The position numbers were made by a program, and so were the translations under genes. A stretch of 33,977 nucleotides of DNA from Candidatus Contendibacter sp. (GTDB lineage: Bacteria; Pseudomonadota; Gammaproteobacteria; Competibacterales; Competibacteraceae). Below, in pieces: positions 1-9,140 of this stretch (the first letter of the stretch is position 1; every line of letters starts with the position of its first letter). Under the pieces are notes generated by a model. That model was not told the origin of the DNA. It searched no databases and worked only from the letters and a program-made list of their open reading frames with translations. The stretch lies in contig JARSSO010000005.1 in the NCBI GenBank assembly GCA_029624765.1, positions 1 through 33,977 of the forward strand, given 5' to 3'.

Positions 1-2
1 GG

Positions 3-1034
3 CGTCTGATCTCCATATCCAATCCACCGGTTAGAGATGTGTGTAATGGACAGCTGTCGATGGCCTTCAAGGAACAGGGGAAAAAGAAACCGGGAATCGA
101 GCGCGACACGCTCTACTTCAACGCTTTCACCGAAGACCTGTTCCATTGGGACAATGACTTGGCGGGCGACAGTCAGCGCCATCTAAAAATCAATTCGGAT
201 TCGCGTTTTTTTCTTGGTTTCAAGGAACTAGCGTTGGAGGAGAGGATCTTTGCCTACCTGGAGCGTTACGCCGATTTCGATTTCAAGATCGATTACGAAC
301 ACTGGACGATTACCTTCTCCCGCAGCGACATGGACCACATCAAGATATCCCGTGGCGAGGAGAACATTTTCATCTGGTGCATCTTCCTGGCGATCTGCGA
401 GCTGACCATCGACGGAGCCGAGGCCTACGACTGGGTCCGGTTCCTCTACATCGACGACCCGATTTCCTCGCTGGACGACAACAACGCCATCGCCGTGGCC
501 AGCGACCTGGCGCAGTTGCTGAAAAGGGGCAGGGGCCGCGTGAAGACGGTGATCTCGACTCATCACGGGCTGTTCTTCAACGTGATGTGCAACGAACTCA
601 AGAAGTCGCCGCATTCCCACAAGCAATATTTCCTGCATCGCGGCAGTACGCCGGACAGCTATACGCTACAGGCCACCGACGACACACCCTTTTTCCACCA
701 TGTCGCCATGCTCAGCGAGCTGCAACAAGCGGCGCAGTCCGGTCGTCTCTACACCCACCACTTCAACATGCTGCGCGGTATTCTGGAGAAAACCGCGACC
801 TTTTTTGGCTTCGACGACTTTTCCGCCTGCATCCACGGCGTGGACGACGAAGTGCTTTACGCCCGCGCCCTGAACCTGCTGAGCCACGGCAAATATTCCG
901 TCTACGAACCCCGCGAGATGGTCGGCGACACCAAGGAGCTGTTCCGCCGCATTCTCAACGCCTTTCTGGACCGCTACCGCTTCGAACTACCGGAACTCAC
1001 CGCCCAAACGACGTCATCACCGAACACGCCATGA
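3..1034 (+). CDS. AAA/ABC-type ATPase with PrrC/RloC-like C-terminus, 5' end cut by window
   Basis: The frame is open to the left window edge, so this is the 3' part of a longer gene. In-window starts are GTG 39 and ATG 60, but neither is likely to be the true start, because no Walker A P-loop is present. Numbering from GTG 39, it has an ABC-signature-like SRGEE (104-108), Walker B plus D-loop YIDDPISSLDD (137-147) and an H-loop STHH (173-176). These are the marks of the AAA_13 group that includes the anticodon nucleases PrrC and RloC. The C-terminal part has N-x-L-R246-x3-E250 and, 33 residues later, H283-x-K285. This resembles the Arg-Glu-His triad of those tRNA-cutting enzymes. The stop overlaps the hsdM start (ATGA, 1031-1034), so the two are translationally coupled. 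PrrC is held inactive by a type I restriction enzyme in E. coli, which fits this neighbourhood. The ATPase call is firm; nuclease activity is inference. Confidence 0.8.
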   Translation, partial: RLISISNPPVRDVCNGQLSMAFKEQGKKKPGIERDTLYFNAFTEDLFHWDNDLAGDSQRHLKINSDSRFFLGFKELALEERIFAYLERYADFDFKIDYEHWTITFSRSDMDHIKISRGEENIFIWCIFLAICELTIDGAEAYDWVRFLYIDDPISSLDDNNAIAVASDLAQLLKRGRGRVKTVISTHHGLFFNVMCNELKKSPHSHKQYFLHRGSTPDSYTLQATDDTPFFHHVAMLSELQQAAQSGRLYTHHFNMLRGILEKTATFFGFDDFSACIHGVDDEVLYARALNLLSHGKYSVYEPREMVGDTKELFRRILNAFLDRYRFELPELTAQTTSSPNTP

Positions 1035-2638
1035 CCGAGAACGATCAAAAACAACTGGGCGACACCCTTTGGGCCATCGCCGATCAACTGCGCGGCGCGA
1101 TGAACGCGGACGACTTCCGCGACTACATGCTTGCCTTCTTGTTCCTGCGCTACCTTTCGGACAATTACGAGTCCGCCGCGAAAAAGGAACTGGGGCGCGA
1201 CTACCCAGATCATACGGCCCGGCTGAATATGCCACCGCTGCGCCTGTGGTACGACGCGAACCCGGAAGACATTGCGGAATTCGAGAAACAGATGCGCCGC
1301 AAGGTGCATTACGTGATCAAGCCGGAATTCCTCTGGAACAGCATCGCCGAGCAGGCGCGCATTCACGACCCCGAACTGCTGCATACCCTGCAACAGGGCT
1401 TCAAGTACATCGAGAACGAATCCTTCGAGAGCGCCTTCCAAGGTCTGTTTTCGGAAATCAACCTGGATTCGGAAAAGCTGGGCAAAAAGTATACGGATCG
1501 GAACGCCAAACTGTGCGCCATCATCACCAAGATCGCCGAGGGCATCGCCAGGTTTTCCACCCGCAGCGACATCCTGGGCGATGCCTACGAATACCTGATC
1601 GGCCAGTTCGCCGCCGGCTCCGGCAAAAAGGCGGGAGAGTTTTACACGCCCCAACAGATCTCCACCATCCTCTCCGAGATCGTCACTCTGGACAGCCAGG
1701 ACCCGACCACGGGCAAAAGGAACAAACTGGACAAGGTGCTGGATTTCGCCTGCGGCTCCGGCTCGCTACTGCTGAACGTGCGCAAGCAGCTTGGCCCGCA
1801 CGGCGTCGGCAAGATCTACGGCCAGGAAAAAAACATCACCACTTACAACCTGGCCCGCATGAACATGCTGCTGCACGGAGTGAAGGATTCGGAATTCGAG
1901 ATCTACCACGGTGATTCTCTGCTCAACGACTGGCCAATCCTCAGAGAGGCCAACCCCGCCAAGAAGCTGCGATTCGACGCCGTGGTCGCCAACCCGCCGT
2001 TCAGCTACCGCTGGGAACCGACCGAAGCTTTGAGCGAGGACTTCCGTTTTAAGAGTTACGGCCTGGCTCCCAAATCCGCCGCCGACTTCGCCTTCCTATT
2101 GCACGGTTTCCATTTCCTGAGTCAGGAAGGCGTGATGGCGATCATCCTGCCCCACGGCGTGCTGTTTCGCGGCGGCGCCGAAGAGCGTATCCGCGCCAAG
2201 CTGCTCAAGGATGGCCACATCGACACCGTCATCGGCCTGCCCGCGAACCTGTTCTTCTCCACTGGCATCCCGGTCTGCATTCTCGTTCTCAAGCGCTGCA
2301 AGAAGCCGGATGACGTATTGTTCATCAACGCCAGCGAATATTTCGAGAAGGGCAAACGCCAGAACCGCTTGCGGCCGGAACATATCGACAAGATCGTCTC
2401 AACCTACCAGTTCCGCCAAGAACAAGAACGTTATTCCCGGCGTGTGTCGATGGAGGAGATCAAGGCCAATGACTTCAACCTGAATATTTCGCGCTATGTC
2501 AGTACCACTGTAGCGGAGGAAGTCATCGATCTCGGTGCGGTGAACAGGGAGCTTGTGGCATTGGAGGAGAAGGTTATGGCCGCCACGTCAAAGCACAATG
2601 AATTTCTCAAGGAGCTTGGCTTGCCGCTTCTACCTTAA
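1031..2638 (+). CDS. hsdM: Type I restriction-modification system DNA methyltransferase subunit HsdM
   Basis: This is an N6-adenine DNA methyltransferase subunit of 535 residues, normal for HsdM. It has an N-terminal helical HsdM_N domain (about 1-150) beginning DTLWAIADQLRG, then the conserved GEFYTP segment that precedes the AdoMet fold. Motif I is DFACGSGS at about 238-245 and the catalytic motif IV is NPPF at 321-324. The frame is open far upstream, but the start at ATG 1031 is chosen because homology begins there and it overlaps the stop of the ATPase by ATGA. HsdM normally works as M2S with a specificity subunit HsdS. No hsdS follows: the next gene is holC on the other strand about 180 bp away. 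The specificity and restriction subunits must lie to the left of the window or be missing. Confidence 0.95.
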   Translation: MTENDQKQLGDTLWAIADQLRGAMNADDFRDYMLAFLFLRYLSDNYESAAKKELGRDYPDHTARLNMPPLRLWYDANPEDIAEFEKQMRRKVHYVIKPEFLWNSIAEQARIHDPELLHTLQQGFKYIENESFESAFQGLFSEINLDSEKLGKKYTDRNAKLCAIITKIAEGIARFSTRSDILGDAYEYLIGQFAAGSGKKAGEFYTPQQISTILSEIVTLDSQDPTTGKRNKLDKVLDFACGSGSLLLNVRKQLGPHGVGKIYGQEKNITTYNLARMNMLLHGVKDSEFEIYHGDSLLNDWPILREANPAKKLRFDAVVANPPFSYRWEPTEALSEDFRFKSYGLAPKSAADFAFLLHGFHFLSQEGVMAIILPHGVLFRGGAEERIRAKLLKDGHIDTVIGLPANLFFSTGIPVCILVLKRCKKPDDVLFINASEYFEKGKRQNRLRPEHIDKIVSTYQFRQEQERYSRRVSMEEIKANDFNLNISRYVSTTVAEEVIDLGAVNRELVALEEKVMAATSKHNEFLKELGLPLLP

Positions 2639-2818
2639 TACGGTCGTTTGCTGAGAAGTGTTCTTCGGGGAAATGCGGTGACGGACAATGTCACGCGCGC
2701 GGCTTATTTCCCGCTTCGACTTCTACGGGCGCGACCATTTCGGACAAGGCGCTGAGCACCGCGCCCATCGCCCCAGATTGGTCCGGCGCGCTAGAATCGA
2801 AGGCTTCGGGGGATAGCG

Positions 2819-3250
2819 CTACAACTTATGCGTCTCCGGCGCGCAATCGCGTTCCCGGTACTGCCGGAACCGCTCGCGCGACTGCGCCAGCACGTCGGGC
2901 GTTTGGTCCACCAGCTCCACCACCCGTTCGTAGCGTTCGAAGCCCTCGGGCAGCCGGTCGGTGAAATTGATCAACACGTGCGCGTTGGCCTCCGCCGGCA
3001 AGACCGTCCCGATCAGTACCGGCGACCCTTCCTCTCCCACCAGCGGATAGCGCTCGTGCGGGATGAAACTGTCCTGGCGAAAGGTCCACAGCAGATCGTC
3101 CAGCGCCGCCGCCTGCGCCTCGGACCCGGCCAGCAGGTAAACCGTATGACCGAGACCGTAAGCCTTCTCGACCAGCCGGCAGGCCAGCAACGCCCGGCCG
3201 TTGGCCCGCTGGTCCGGCAGCACGTAGAAATCAACGCGCGGCACGGTCAT
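2819..3250 (-). CDS. holC: DNA polymerase III chi subunit
   Basis: HolC is the chi subunit of the clamp-loader complex. It bridges the psi subunit and single-stranded-DNA-binding protein at the replication fork. The 143-residue product is typical in length and shows the family pattern: an N-terminal VDFYVLP strand, a Rossmann-like core with VYLLAGS and [16 protein letters not shown], and a later VLINF strand. It begins inside the last 20 bases of pepA on the same strand, so the two are translationally coupled. The pepA-holC order matches E. coli, where valS follows. Here valS is absent and the operon runs into the intergenic gap beside hsdM, which suggests that the restriction locus was inserted at this point. 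Confidence 0.93.
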   Translation of the reverse strand: MTVPRVDFYVLPDQRANGRALLACRLVEKAYGLGHTVYLLAGSEAQAAALDDLLWTFRQDSFIPHERYPLVGEEGSPVLIGTVLPAEANAHVLINFTDRLPEGFERYERVVELVDQTPDVLAQSRERFRQYRERDCAPETHKL

Positions 3251-4757
3251 CCCCTCGTTCCGCCTCGGCGGCCCGATCCAGCAGATACTGGGTCAACAGC
3301 GGCACCGGCCGGCCGGTCGCGCCCTTGGCCTTGCCGGTTTTCCACGCCGTGCCGGCGATGTCCAGATGCGCCCAATGGAATTTCCTGGTGAAACGCGACA
3401 GGAAACAGGCCGCCATGATCGCGCCACCGTCGCGGTTGCCGGCGACGTTGGCCATGTCGGCGAAGTTGCTGTCCAACCCTTCCTGGTAGTCGTCCCACAA
3501 CGGCAACTCCCATACCCAGTCGCAGGTGACGTGAGCGGCCGTTTGCAGCGCGTGCGTCAGCGGCGGATGGTTGCTGAACAAACCATGCGGATGCCGGCCC
3601 AGCGCGATGATGCACGCCCCGGTCAGGGTGGCGACATCGATCACCGCCGCCGGTTCGTCGCGCTCGGCGTAGGTCAAGGCGTCGCAGAGGATCAACCGGC
3701 CCTCGGCGTCGGTGTTGAGGATTTCGACGGTCTGTCCCGACAGGCTGGTCACGATGTCGCCCGGCCTACTGGCCCGGCCGCCCGGCATGTTCTCCACCGC
3801 CGGAATCAATCCGACGACGTTCAGCGGCAACTTCAATTCCGCGCAGGCCCGCAGCGCCCCCAGCACGCTGGCCGCTCCGCACATGTCGAACTTCATCTCA
3901 TCCATGCCCTCGCCCGGCTTGAGCGAGATGCCGCCGGTGTCGAAGGTCACGCCCTTGCCGACCAGGACGTAGGGTTTGGCCACCGCCGGCCCCTGGCGAT
4001 ACACCAGCCGGATCAGCTTGGCCGGCTGGGCGCTGCCCCGGCTCACCGCCAGCAGCGCGCCCATGCCCAGCCGCTCCATCTCAGCTTCCTCCAGCACCTC
4101 GACGCGCAGCGCCGGAAACTCCCGGGCCAACGCCTGAGCCTGCTCGGCCAGATAAGCGGGGGTACAGAGATTGGGCGGCAAGTTGCCCAGGTCCTTGGTC
4201 AACTTGACCCCCGCGGCAATGGCCACGCCCTCGCGCACCGCCTGTTCGCCATCCGGCAGTTCGCGCCGGCCGGGTACGCTGAGTATAATCTTGCGCGGGA
4301 GTCGACGCGGCGCATCCTTCTTGCTTTTGAGCGAATCGAAACGGTAGCGGGATTCCTCGAACGCTTCGACGATCTGGCGAATTTTCCAGTCGAGACCGCG
4401 GCCCTTGACCGCGAGATCGGTGAGGTAGACCGCCGCGTCGGTGGCCCCGGTTTCGTTCAGGGCGGATGCGGCATGGCGCGTCATCTGGCGAAAGCGGCGG
4501 TCGTCCAACTCCCGTTCCCGGCCGCAACCGATCAGGAGCACCCGTTCGCATAGCGCCTCGGGCACGTTGAACAACAACAGCGACTGGCCGACCTTGCCCT
4601 CCAGATCGCCCCGGCGCAACAGGTTGCCGAGATAACCGCCGCTGGCGGCGTCGAGCTGTTCGGCGGCGGGCGTCAACCGTCGGGATTCGTATACGCCCAG
4701 CACCAGGCAGGCGGTGCGCTGTTTCTCTGGATTGCCGCTTTTGACCGTGAATTCCAT
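3231..4757 (-). CDS. pepA: Leucyl aminopeptidase (peptidase M17)
   Basis: This cytosolic, hexameric, two-metal (Zn/Mn) aminopeptidase removes N-terminal amino acids from peptides. In E. coli it also acts as a DNA-binding factor in Xer recombination and carAB control. The 508-residue product is full length. The C-terminal catalytic domain has the metal-binding lysine and aspartate in [11 protein letters not shown], the MKFDMCGAA segment, and the M17 signature NTDAEGRL, followed by the conserved TLTGA helix. The N-terminal domain (about 1-170) is the more variable macro-like part. It is the first gene of a leftward operon with holC and is divergent from lptF across a 115-bp gap that should hold both promoters. 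Confidence 0.96.
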   Translation of the reverse strand: MEFTVKSGNPEKQRTACLVLGVYESRRLTPAAEQLDAASGGYLGNLLRRGDLEGKVGQSLLLFNVPEALCERVLLIGCGRERELDDRRFRQMTRHAASALNETGATDAAVYLTDLAVKGRGLDWKIRQIVEAFEESRYRFDSLKSKKDAPRRLPRKIILSVPGRRELPDGEQAVREGVAIAAGVKLTKDLGNLPPNLCTPAYLAEQAQALAREFPALRVEVLEEAEMERLGMGALLAVSRGSAQPAKLIRLVYRQGPAVAKPYVLVGKGVTFDTGGISLKPGEGMDEMKFDMCGAASVLGALRACAELKLPLNVVGLIPAVENMPGGRASRPGDIVTSLSGQTVEILNTDAEGRLILCDALTYAERDEPAAVIDVATLTGACIIALGRHPHGLFSNHPPLTHALQTAAHVTCDWVWELPLWDDYQEGLDSNFADMANVAGNRDGGAIMAACFLSRFTRKFHWAHLDIAGTAWKTGKAKGATGRPVPLLTQYLLDRAAEAERGDDRAAR

Positions 4758-4872
4758 CGGTGGATGACCCCTGATTCTATTCGGCGTTTGTTTTCATCGG
4801 GCGAATCGTGAATCCAATGAGTTTAACCGGAAATCCCCCCCTCTCACAGTTCGCGCGGGAGCGCCGTCGGCC

Positions 4873-5982
4873 GTGCCTTCCCTCATCGACCGCTACCTGA
4901 TCCGCGAGATCGCCCTGACCCTGCTGGCGACCACCCTGGTGCTGCTGGCGATGGTGCTCAGCCACCGCCTGGCCGGCTATCTGAGCAAGGCCGCCAATGG
5001 CCTGCTGGCCCGGGACTCGATCTTCCTGCTGCTGGGCCTGCAAGCGGTCAACCTCCTCACTATCCTGATCCCCCTGGCGTTCCTGCTCGGGATCATGCTT
5101 ACCCTGGGACGGCTGCACCGCGACCACGAGATGACCGCGCTGGCCGCTTGCGGTTACGGGCCGTTGTCGGTTTATCGCGCCGTCTTCCTCCTGGCCGCGC
5201 CGCTGGCCCTGCTCGCCGCCGGACTTTCGTTCCTGGTGGGACCGACGATCATGGAATATCAGTTCGAGGTTCTGGCCCGGGCCCGCAAGGAAGCCGAAGT
5301 CTCGATGTTCACGCCGGGCTCGTTCCGCGAGGTGATGAACGGCCGGCACGTGATCTACATCGGCGCCATGGACGGCCGCGAACTGCGCAACGTTTTCGTT
5401 CAGAGCCGCGAGCCAAACGGCGACCTTGGCGTCATCACCGGCGAGCGCGGTCGGCAGGAAGTCGACGAGGACGGCATCCGGCACATCATTCTCGATCACG
5501 GCTACCGCTATCGAGGAACTCCGGGGCGCGGCGATTACGAGATGGTCCAGTTCGAACGCGCCATCGTGCGGGTCGACACCACTCCCCCGCCCCAGGACTG
5601 GCAACACCGGGAAACGTTGCCCCTCCACCAGTTGCTCGATTCGAACGAGCCGCGCCTGATCGCCGAGTTGCAGCTGCGGCTCAACAGCCCGATCCAGGTG
5701 TTGGTCATCGCCCTGTGGGCGCCGCTGCTGGCCCGCGCCAAGCCGCGCGAGGGCCGTTACGGCCGGGTGGTCGCGGCGGTGTTGCTCTACGCCATCGATT
5801 TCAACTTGATCGGCGTCGGCGAATCCTGGCTGAGCCACGGCGTCGTCGGCGCGGGCATCGGTTTGTGGTGGGTTCACGGCCTGTTCCTGCTGTTCGGCGC
5901 CGGCCTGCTGCTCCAGCAATATTCCGGCAACCTGAGTTTCCAGCGGCTCCGGCGCCCGCGCCGCCTGGGGGGTGGATCATGA
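4873..5982 (+). CDS. lptF: LPS export ABC transporter permease LptF
   Basis: LptF is one of the two inner-membrane permeases of the LptB2FG complex, which extracts lipopolysaccharide and passes it to LptC/LptA. The 369-residue product begins LIDRYLIREI, as family members do. It has two N-terminal membrane segments (about 11-33 and 50-75), one near 98-120, a long periplasmic beta-jellyroll (about 125-265) and three C-terminal membrane segments. The start is GTG 4873; no in-frame ATG lies nearby upstream. The stop overlaps the lptG start by ATGA, so the two subunits are made together. Divergent transcription from pepA matches many gammaproteobacteria. Confidence 0.95.
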   Translation: MPSLIDRYLIREIALTLLATTLVLLAMVLSHRLAGYLSKAANGLLARDSIFLLLGLQAVNLLTILIPLAFLLGIMLTLGRLHRDHEMTALAACGYGPLSVYRAVFLLAAPLALLAAGLSFLVGPTIMEYQFEVLARARKEAEVSMFTPGSFREVMNGRHVIYIGAMDGRELRNVFVQSREPNGDLGVITGERGRQEVDEDGIRHIILDHGYRYRGTPGRGDYEMVQFERAIVRVDTTPPPQDWQHRETLPLHQLLDSNEPRLIAELQLRLNSPIQVLVIALWAPLLARAKPREGRYGRVVAAVLLYAIDFNLIGVGESWLSHGVVGAGIGLWWVHGLFLLFGAGLLLQQYSGNLSFQRLRRPRRLGGGS

Positions 5983-7043
5983 ACATTCTCGACCGCTACA
6001 TCTTCCGCACGGTCGCGAGCGCCACCCTGGTCGCCCTGCTGGTCCTGCTGCTGCTCGAACTTTTCCTGAGCTTGCTGGTGGAACTGGAAAGCGTCGGCAA
6101 GGGCCGTTATGACCTCCTGGCGGTATTTCACTATCTGCTGCTGATCCAGCCCCAACGTCTGTACGAGCTGTTTCCGATGGCCTTGCTGGTCGGCGGTCTG
6201 TTGGGCATGGGCGCCCTGGCCAGCGGCAGCGAGTTGATCGTCATGCGCGCCGCCGGCCTGTCCCTGACCCGGCTGACCGGCGCCGCCCTGCAAGCCGGCC
6301 TGCTGCTGAGCCTGGCGGTGCTGGCTCTCGGGGAATTCGTCGCCCCGCCGCTGGAACGGATCGCCTACGAACAACGGGCCGCCGCCAAGAGCGAGAGCAT
6401 GGCGATTCGCGGCGGCCGCGGCTTCTGGGCGCGGGATGGCGATTATTTCATCCATGTCCGGGCGGTGCTGCCCGGTATCCGCCTGGTGGACATCCACATC
6501 TTCAAGGTCGGCTCCGACGCCCGGCTCGAAACGGTCGTCGCGGCGCGGGACGCGCGCTACGCGGAAGGGCGCTGGCTGCTGGGAAGCGTCGATCGCAGTC
6601 GGTTGAACGGCGACGCGGTGCGAACCGAACACCTGCCGAATCTGGAGATCGCCTCGGCCATCAGTCCACAAGTCCTGGACGTGCTGGCGACCAACCCCAG
6701 CGAACTGTCCATCCGCGACCTGCTGGTTTACGTGGACTATCTGGAGCGCAACGGCCTGGATGCCCAGGAATACCGGCTGGTGCTATGGCGCAAGCTGCTG
6801 GCGCCGCTCATCTATATCACCATGCTGATGGTCGCGATGCCGTTCGTGTTCGGCCCGCAGCGCTCGGCGGGAACCGGCCAGCGCCTGCTGATCGGGTTGT
6901 TACTGGGATTGGCGTTCTTTCTAAGCAACTATGTGCTCGGCAACGTGGTGTTGCTCTACGGCCTGCCGCCGCTGGTGGGCGCCAGCTTGCCGACGCTGCT
7001 GTTTCTGGGCGGGGGATTTTACGCGTTGAGCCGGTTGCGCTGA
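5979..7043 (+). CDS. lptG: LPS export ABC transporter permease LptG
   Basis: This is the second permease of the LptB2FG lipopolysaccharide exporter, 354 residues, close to E. coli LptG. It starts NILDRYIFRTV, with N-terminal membrane helices at about 13-35 and 58-80 and a further helix near 100-122. A periplasmic domain spans about 125-265, and three terminal helices end in LFLGGGFYALSRL. The frame is open well upstream inside lptF, but ATG 5979 is chosen because it begins the family homology and overlaps the lptF stop by four bases. The gene ends 7 bp from the stop of the convergent RDD gene, with no room for a classical terminator. Confidence 0.95.
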   Translation: MNILDRYIFRTVASATLVALLVLLLLELFLSLLVELESVGKGRYDLLAVFHYLLLIQPQRLYELFPMALLVGGLLGMGALASGSELIVMRAAGLSLTRLTGAALQAGLLLSLAVLALGEFVAPPLERIAYEQRAAAKSESMAIRGGRGFWARDGDYFIHVRAVLPGIRLVDIHIFKVGSDARLETVVAARDARYAEGRWLLGSVDRSRLNGDAVRTEHLPNLEIASAISPQVLDVLATNPSELSIRDLLVYVDYLERNGLDAQEYRLVLWRKLLAPLIYITMLMVAMPFVFGPQRSAGTGQRLLIGLLLGLAFFLSNYVLGNVVLLYGLPPLVGASLPTLLFLGGGFYALSRLR

Positions 7044-7050
7044 GCGACGC

Positions 7051-7548
7051 TCACGGCTTGGGCAACACCACCAGTTCGGTCGCCGAAACGCGGTCGGGCA
7101 GGCGCAGGATCAGCAGCGCCAGCAAGACGCCAAAACCGACGGCCAGACTCAAACCGACGCCGACCCCGAACCATCGGTGCAGGCTGGCCGTCGGCGCCAG
7201 CCACAGGCCGCCGCTCAGAAACCGCAGCAGCGCCCGCCACCAGCCGATTCCCCGCCCGTCGCGCCGCCGCGCCCGCAACCGCCAGGCGCGCATTCCCAGG
7301 GTCTGGCCGCCGTGAGTCCAAAAGCCGCCGTAGAACAAAAAACAGATCAGGAACAAATAGGCCTGGAAGAAGGGATTGCCCATCAGCGGGTTTTGAGTCT
7401 TGAATGCCTCGACGCCGGCGACGGCCACCACCAGCGCCAGCGCCAGCGCGGTCGCGCCGATCAACACCCCGGCCAGCAACAGACCGTCGTAGACGATGGC
7501 GGCCAGCCGGCGGGGCAATCGGGCCGGCGACAACGCGGCGGCGTCCAC
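7051..7548 (-). CDS. RDD family inner-membrane protein
   Basis: This is a 165-residue RDD-domain membrane protein. The family is named for an Arg and two Asp residues; here the N-terminal LPRRLAAIVYDGLLL supplies the Arg and one Asp. There are membrane segments at about 20-45 and 60-85, the conserved HGGQTLGMRAWRL segment near 90-105, and a C-terminal membrane span at about 130-150. Function is unknown in general; some members have been linked to ion transport. The start is GTG 7548, 8 bp after the tolC stop, so it is probably co-transcribed with tolC. No strong ribosome-binding site is visible, so coupling to tolC translation is likely. Confidence 0.85.
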   Translation of the reverse strand: MDAAALSPARLPRRLAAIVYDGLLLAGVLIGATALALALVVAVAGVEAFKTQNPLMGNPFFQAYLFLICFLFYGGFWTHGGQTLGMRAWRLRARRRDGRGIGWWRALLRFLSGGLWLAPTASLHRWFGVGVGLSLAVGFGVLLALLILRLPDRVSATELVVLPKP

Positions 7549-7556
7549 CCAGGGCG

Positions 7557-9041
7557 CTATTTAGGGTCGACGACCGGTGGCTTGACCGCCGACGCGGGTC
7601 GAACGGGCTTGCCGGGCGTGGACGCCGGCTCCCGACCAGAGCGCGGAGGAGCGGCGTTCTTGCCGTTGGCCTTTTTCGAGCCGGCGCCGGGTTGGGTGGA
7701 CGTCCTGGTCGCCGGGGCGGGAGGGGCGCCATCCGTGGTCCGGGGCTTGTCCAGCCAGCCGTTGATCTCGGTCACATCGGTTTCCGCAAGCTGACCAGCG
7801 GCCTGCCGCAGCGTGAGAAAACTGACGATATAGGAATAGCGGGCGGCGGCGTAAGTCCGTTCGGCCAGATAGACGTTGCGCTCGGCGTCCAGCACGTCCA
7901 CGATGGTGCGGGTACCCACTTCGTAGCCGGCCTGATTGGCCTCCAGCGCGCTGCGGGTGGACACGCGGGTCTGATCCAGCGCCTTGATCTGGCTGATGGC
8001 GGTTTCCTGGCCGCGATAGGCGTTGCGGACAGTGCGGACGATATCGCGCTGCAGGTTCTCCAAACTCTGCCGAGCGGCTTCATAGCCATACGCCGCCTCG
8101 CGGGATCGCGAGGATACCGCGCCGCCGGTGTACAGTGGTATGGTCAGTTCCAGGTTGACCTGACTGCTGCTGGTATCGGTAACGCTGTTGTCGAGGTTGA
8201 CGCGACTGGCCCGCAGTTCCAGTGTTGGATAGTGGCCAGCCTTCTGCAACTGGATGTTCTCCCGCGCCTGATCGACCCCGAAACTGGCGCTGCGCAGCCT
8301 CAGGTTGTTTTCCATCGCCATCCGCACCCATTCCTCGGGATCGTTCGGCTGGGGCAGCGTCAGCGGCATCCGCTCGCTAAGCAGGTTGAGTTGGGCATAT
8401 TCCTGACCGGTCAGTTGCCGCAGCAGCTCGCGGGCGTCGGCCAGTCTATTGATGGCGTCGATTTCCTGCGAGACGGCGGCGTCGAACCGCGCCTGGGCAT
8501 CGTAAACGTCGGTGATGGTCGCCAGCCCTACTTCGAAGCGCCGGTTGGCCTGTTCAAGTTGGCGGGCGAAGGCGTTCTTCTCGGCCGTGGCGTAGGTTAG
8601 GTAATCCAACGCCGCCAGCACCCCAAAATAGCCTTGCGCAACCCGCAGGATCAGTTCGTTCCGGATGTTTTGCAAGTCCACGTCGGACTGTCCGACCACA
8701 GCGTCCGCCACCCGCTGTTGCACCTGGCTGCGGCGATTATAGACGGGCTGTACCAGGCCGATCGCGTAGTTGTGGCTGTTGAACGATGACTGGCCCGTCG
8801 GTGATCCAGCGATCCCAAAGGTACGGCCCTGATCGGCCGTAACCCCAATATTCGGCAACAGCAGAGCCCGGGCCTGCGGCTTAGCCTCCTGCGAGGCTTC
8901 GCGGCTGGCGGCGGCGGCCTTGAGCACCGGATCGCTGTCCAAGGCCTGGTGGTAAACTTGCAGCAGGTCTTCCGCCCCCGCCGGCCGGCCGCACAGCACG
9001 GCGACGATCCCAGCCAACACCAGACGACGCGCTTTGGGCAT
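7557..9041 (-). CDS. tolC: TolC family outer-membrane efflux/type I secretion channel
   Basis: TolC forms a trimeric outer-membrane and periplasmic tunnel that serves multidrug pumps and type I secretion systems. The 494-residue precursor has a signal peptide (about 1-23, ending PAGAEDLL) and the two repeated coiled-coil/beta halves of the OEP family. It starts with the DLLQVYHQALDSDP helix. The second half contains the ENIQLQKAGHYPTLELRA-type segment and ends near SFLTLRQAAGQL. After about residue 430 there is an unusual tail of some 60 residues rich in Pro, Ala, Lys and Ser, which makes it longer than E. coli TolC. The 99-bp gap upstream probably holds its promoter. The pcm-like gene directly upstream is a common gammaproteobacterial arrangement. 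Confidence 0.93.
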   Translation of the reverse strand: MPKARRLVLAGIVAVLCGRPAGAEDLLQVYHQALDSDPVLKAAAASREASQEAKPQARALLLPNIGVTADQGRTFGIAGSPTGQSSFNSHNYAIGLVQPVYNRRSQVQQRVADAVVGQSDVDLQNIRNELILRVAQGYFGVLAALDYLTYATAEKNAFARQLEQANRRFEVGLATITDVYDAQARFDAAVSQEIDAINRLADARELLRQLTGQEYAQLNLLSERMPLTLPQPNDPEEWVRMAMENNLRLRSASFGVDQARENIQLQKAGHYPTLELRASRVNLDNSVTDTSSSQVNLELTIPLYTGGAVSSRSREAAYGYEAARQSLENLQRDIVRTVRNAYRGQETAISQIKALDQTRVSTRSALEANQAGYEVGTRTIVDVLDAERNVYLAERTYAAARYSYIVSFLTLRQAAGQLAETDVTEINGWLDKPRTTDGAPPAPATRTSTQPGAGSKKANGKNAAPPRSGREPASTPGKPVRPASAVKPPVVDPK

Positions 9042-9068
9042 GACTGACAGGCTTCCCTCTAAGATATT

Positions 9069-9083
9069 TAGTAAATGCTACTA
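9069..9083. promoter_or_regulatory. Small inverted repeat upstream of tolC
   Basis: TAGTA and TACTA flank a 5-base spacer in the AT-rich part of the 99-bp gap upstream of tolC. A TATAGT hexamer on the minus strand overlaps it and could be a -10 element, but no -35 at proper spacing is visible. It may be an operator; this is a weak call. Confidence 0.2.
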
Positions 9084-9140
9084 TACCAGACACTTACGAC
9101 AAGCGGGGAATCCGGGGACCGCGATACTGCTCGCGGACTC

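Noticed and set aside
2639..2818. Search for hsdS or a terminator after hsdM
   Set aside because: Only a 5-bp inverted repeat (GTGAC/GTCAC near 2678-2694) is present, which is too weak to call, and no frame resembles a specificity subunit.
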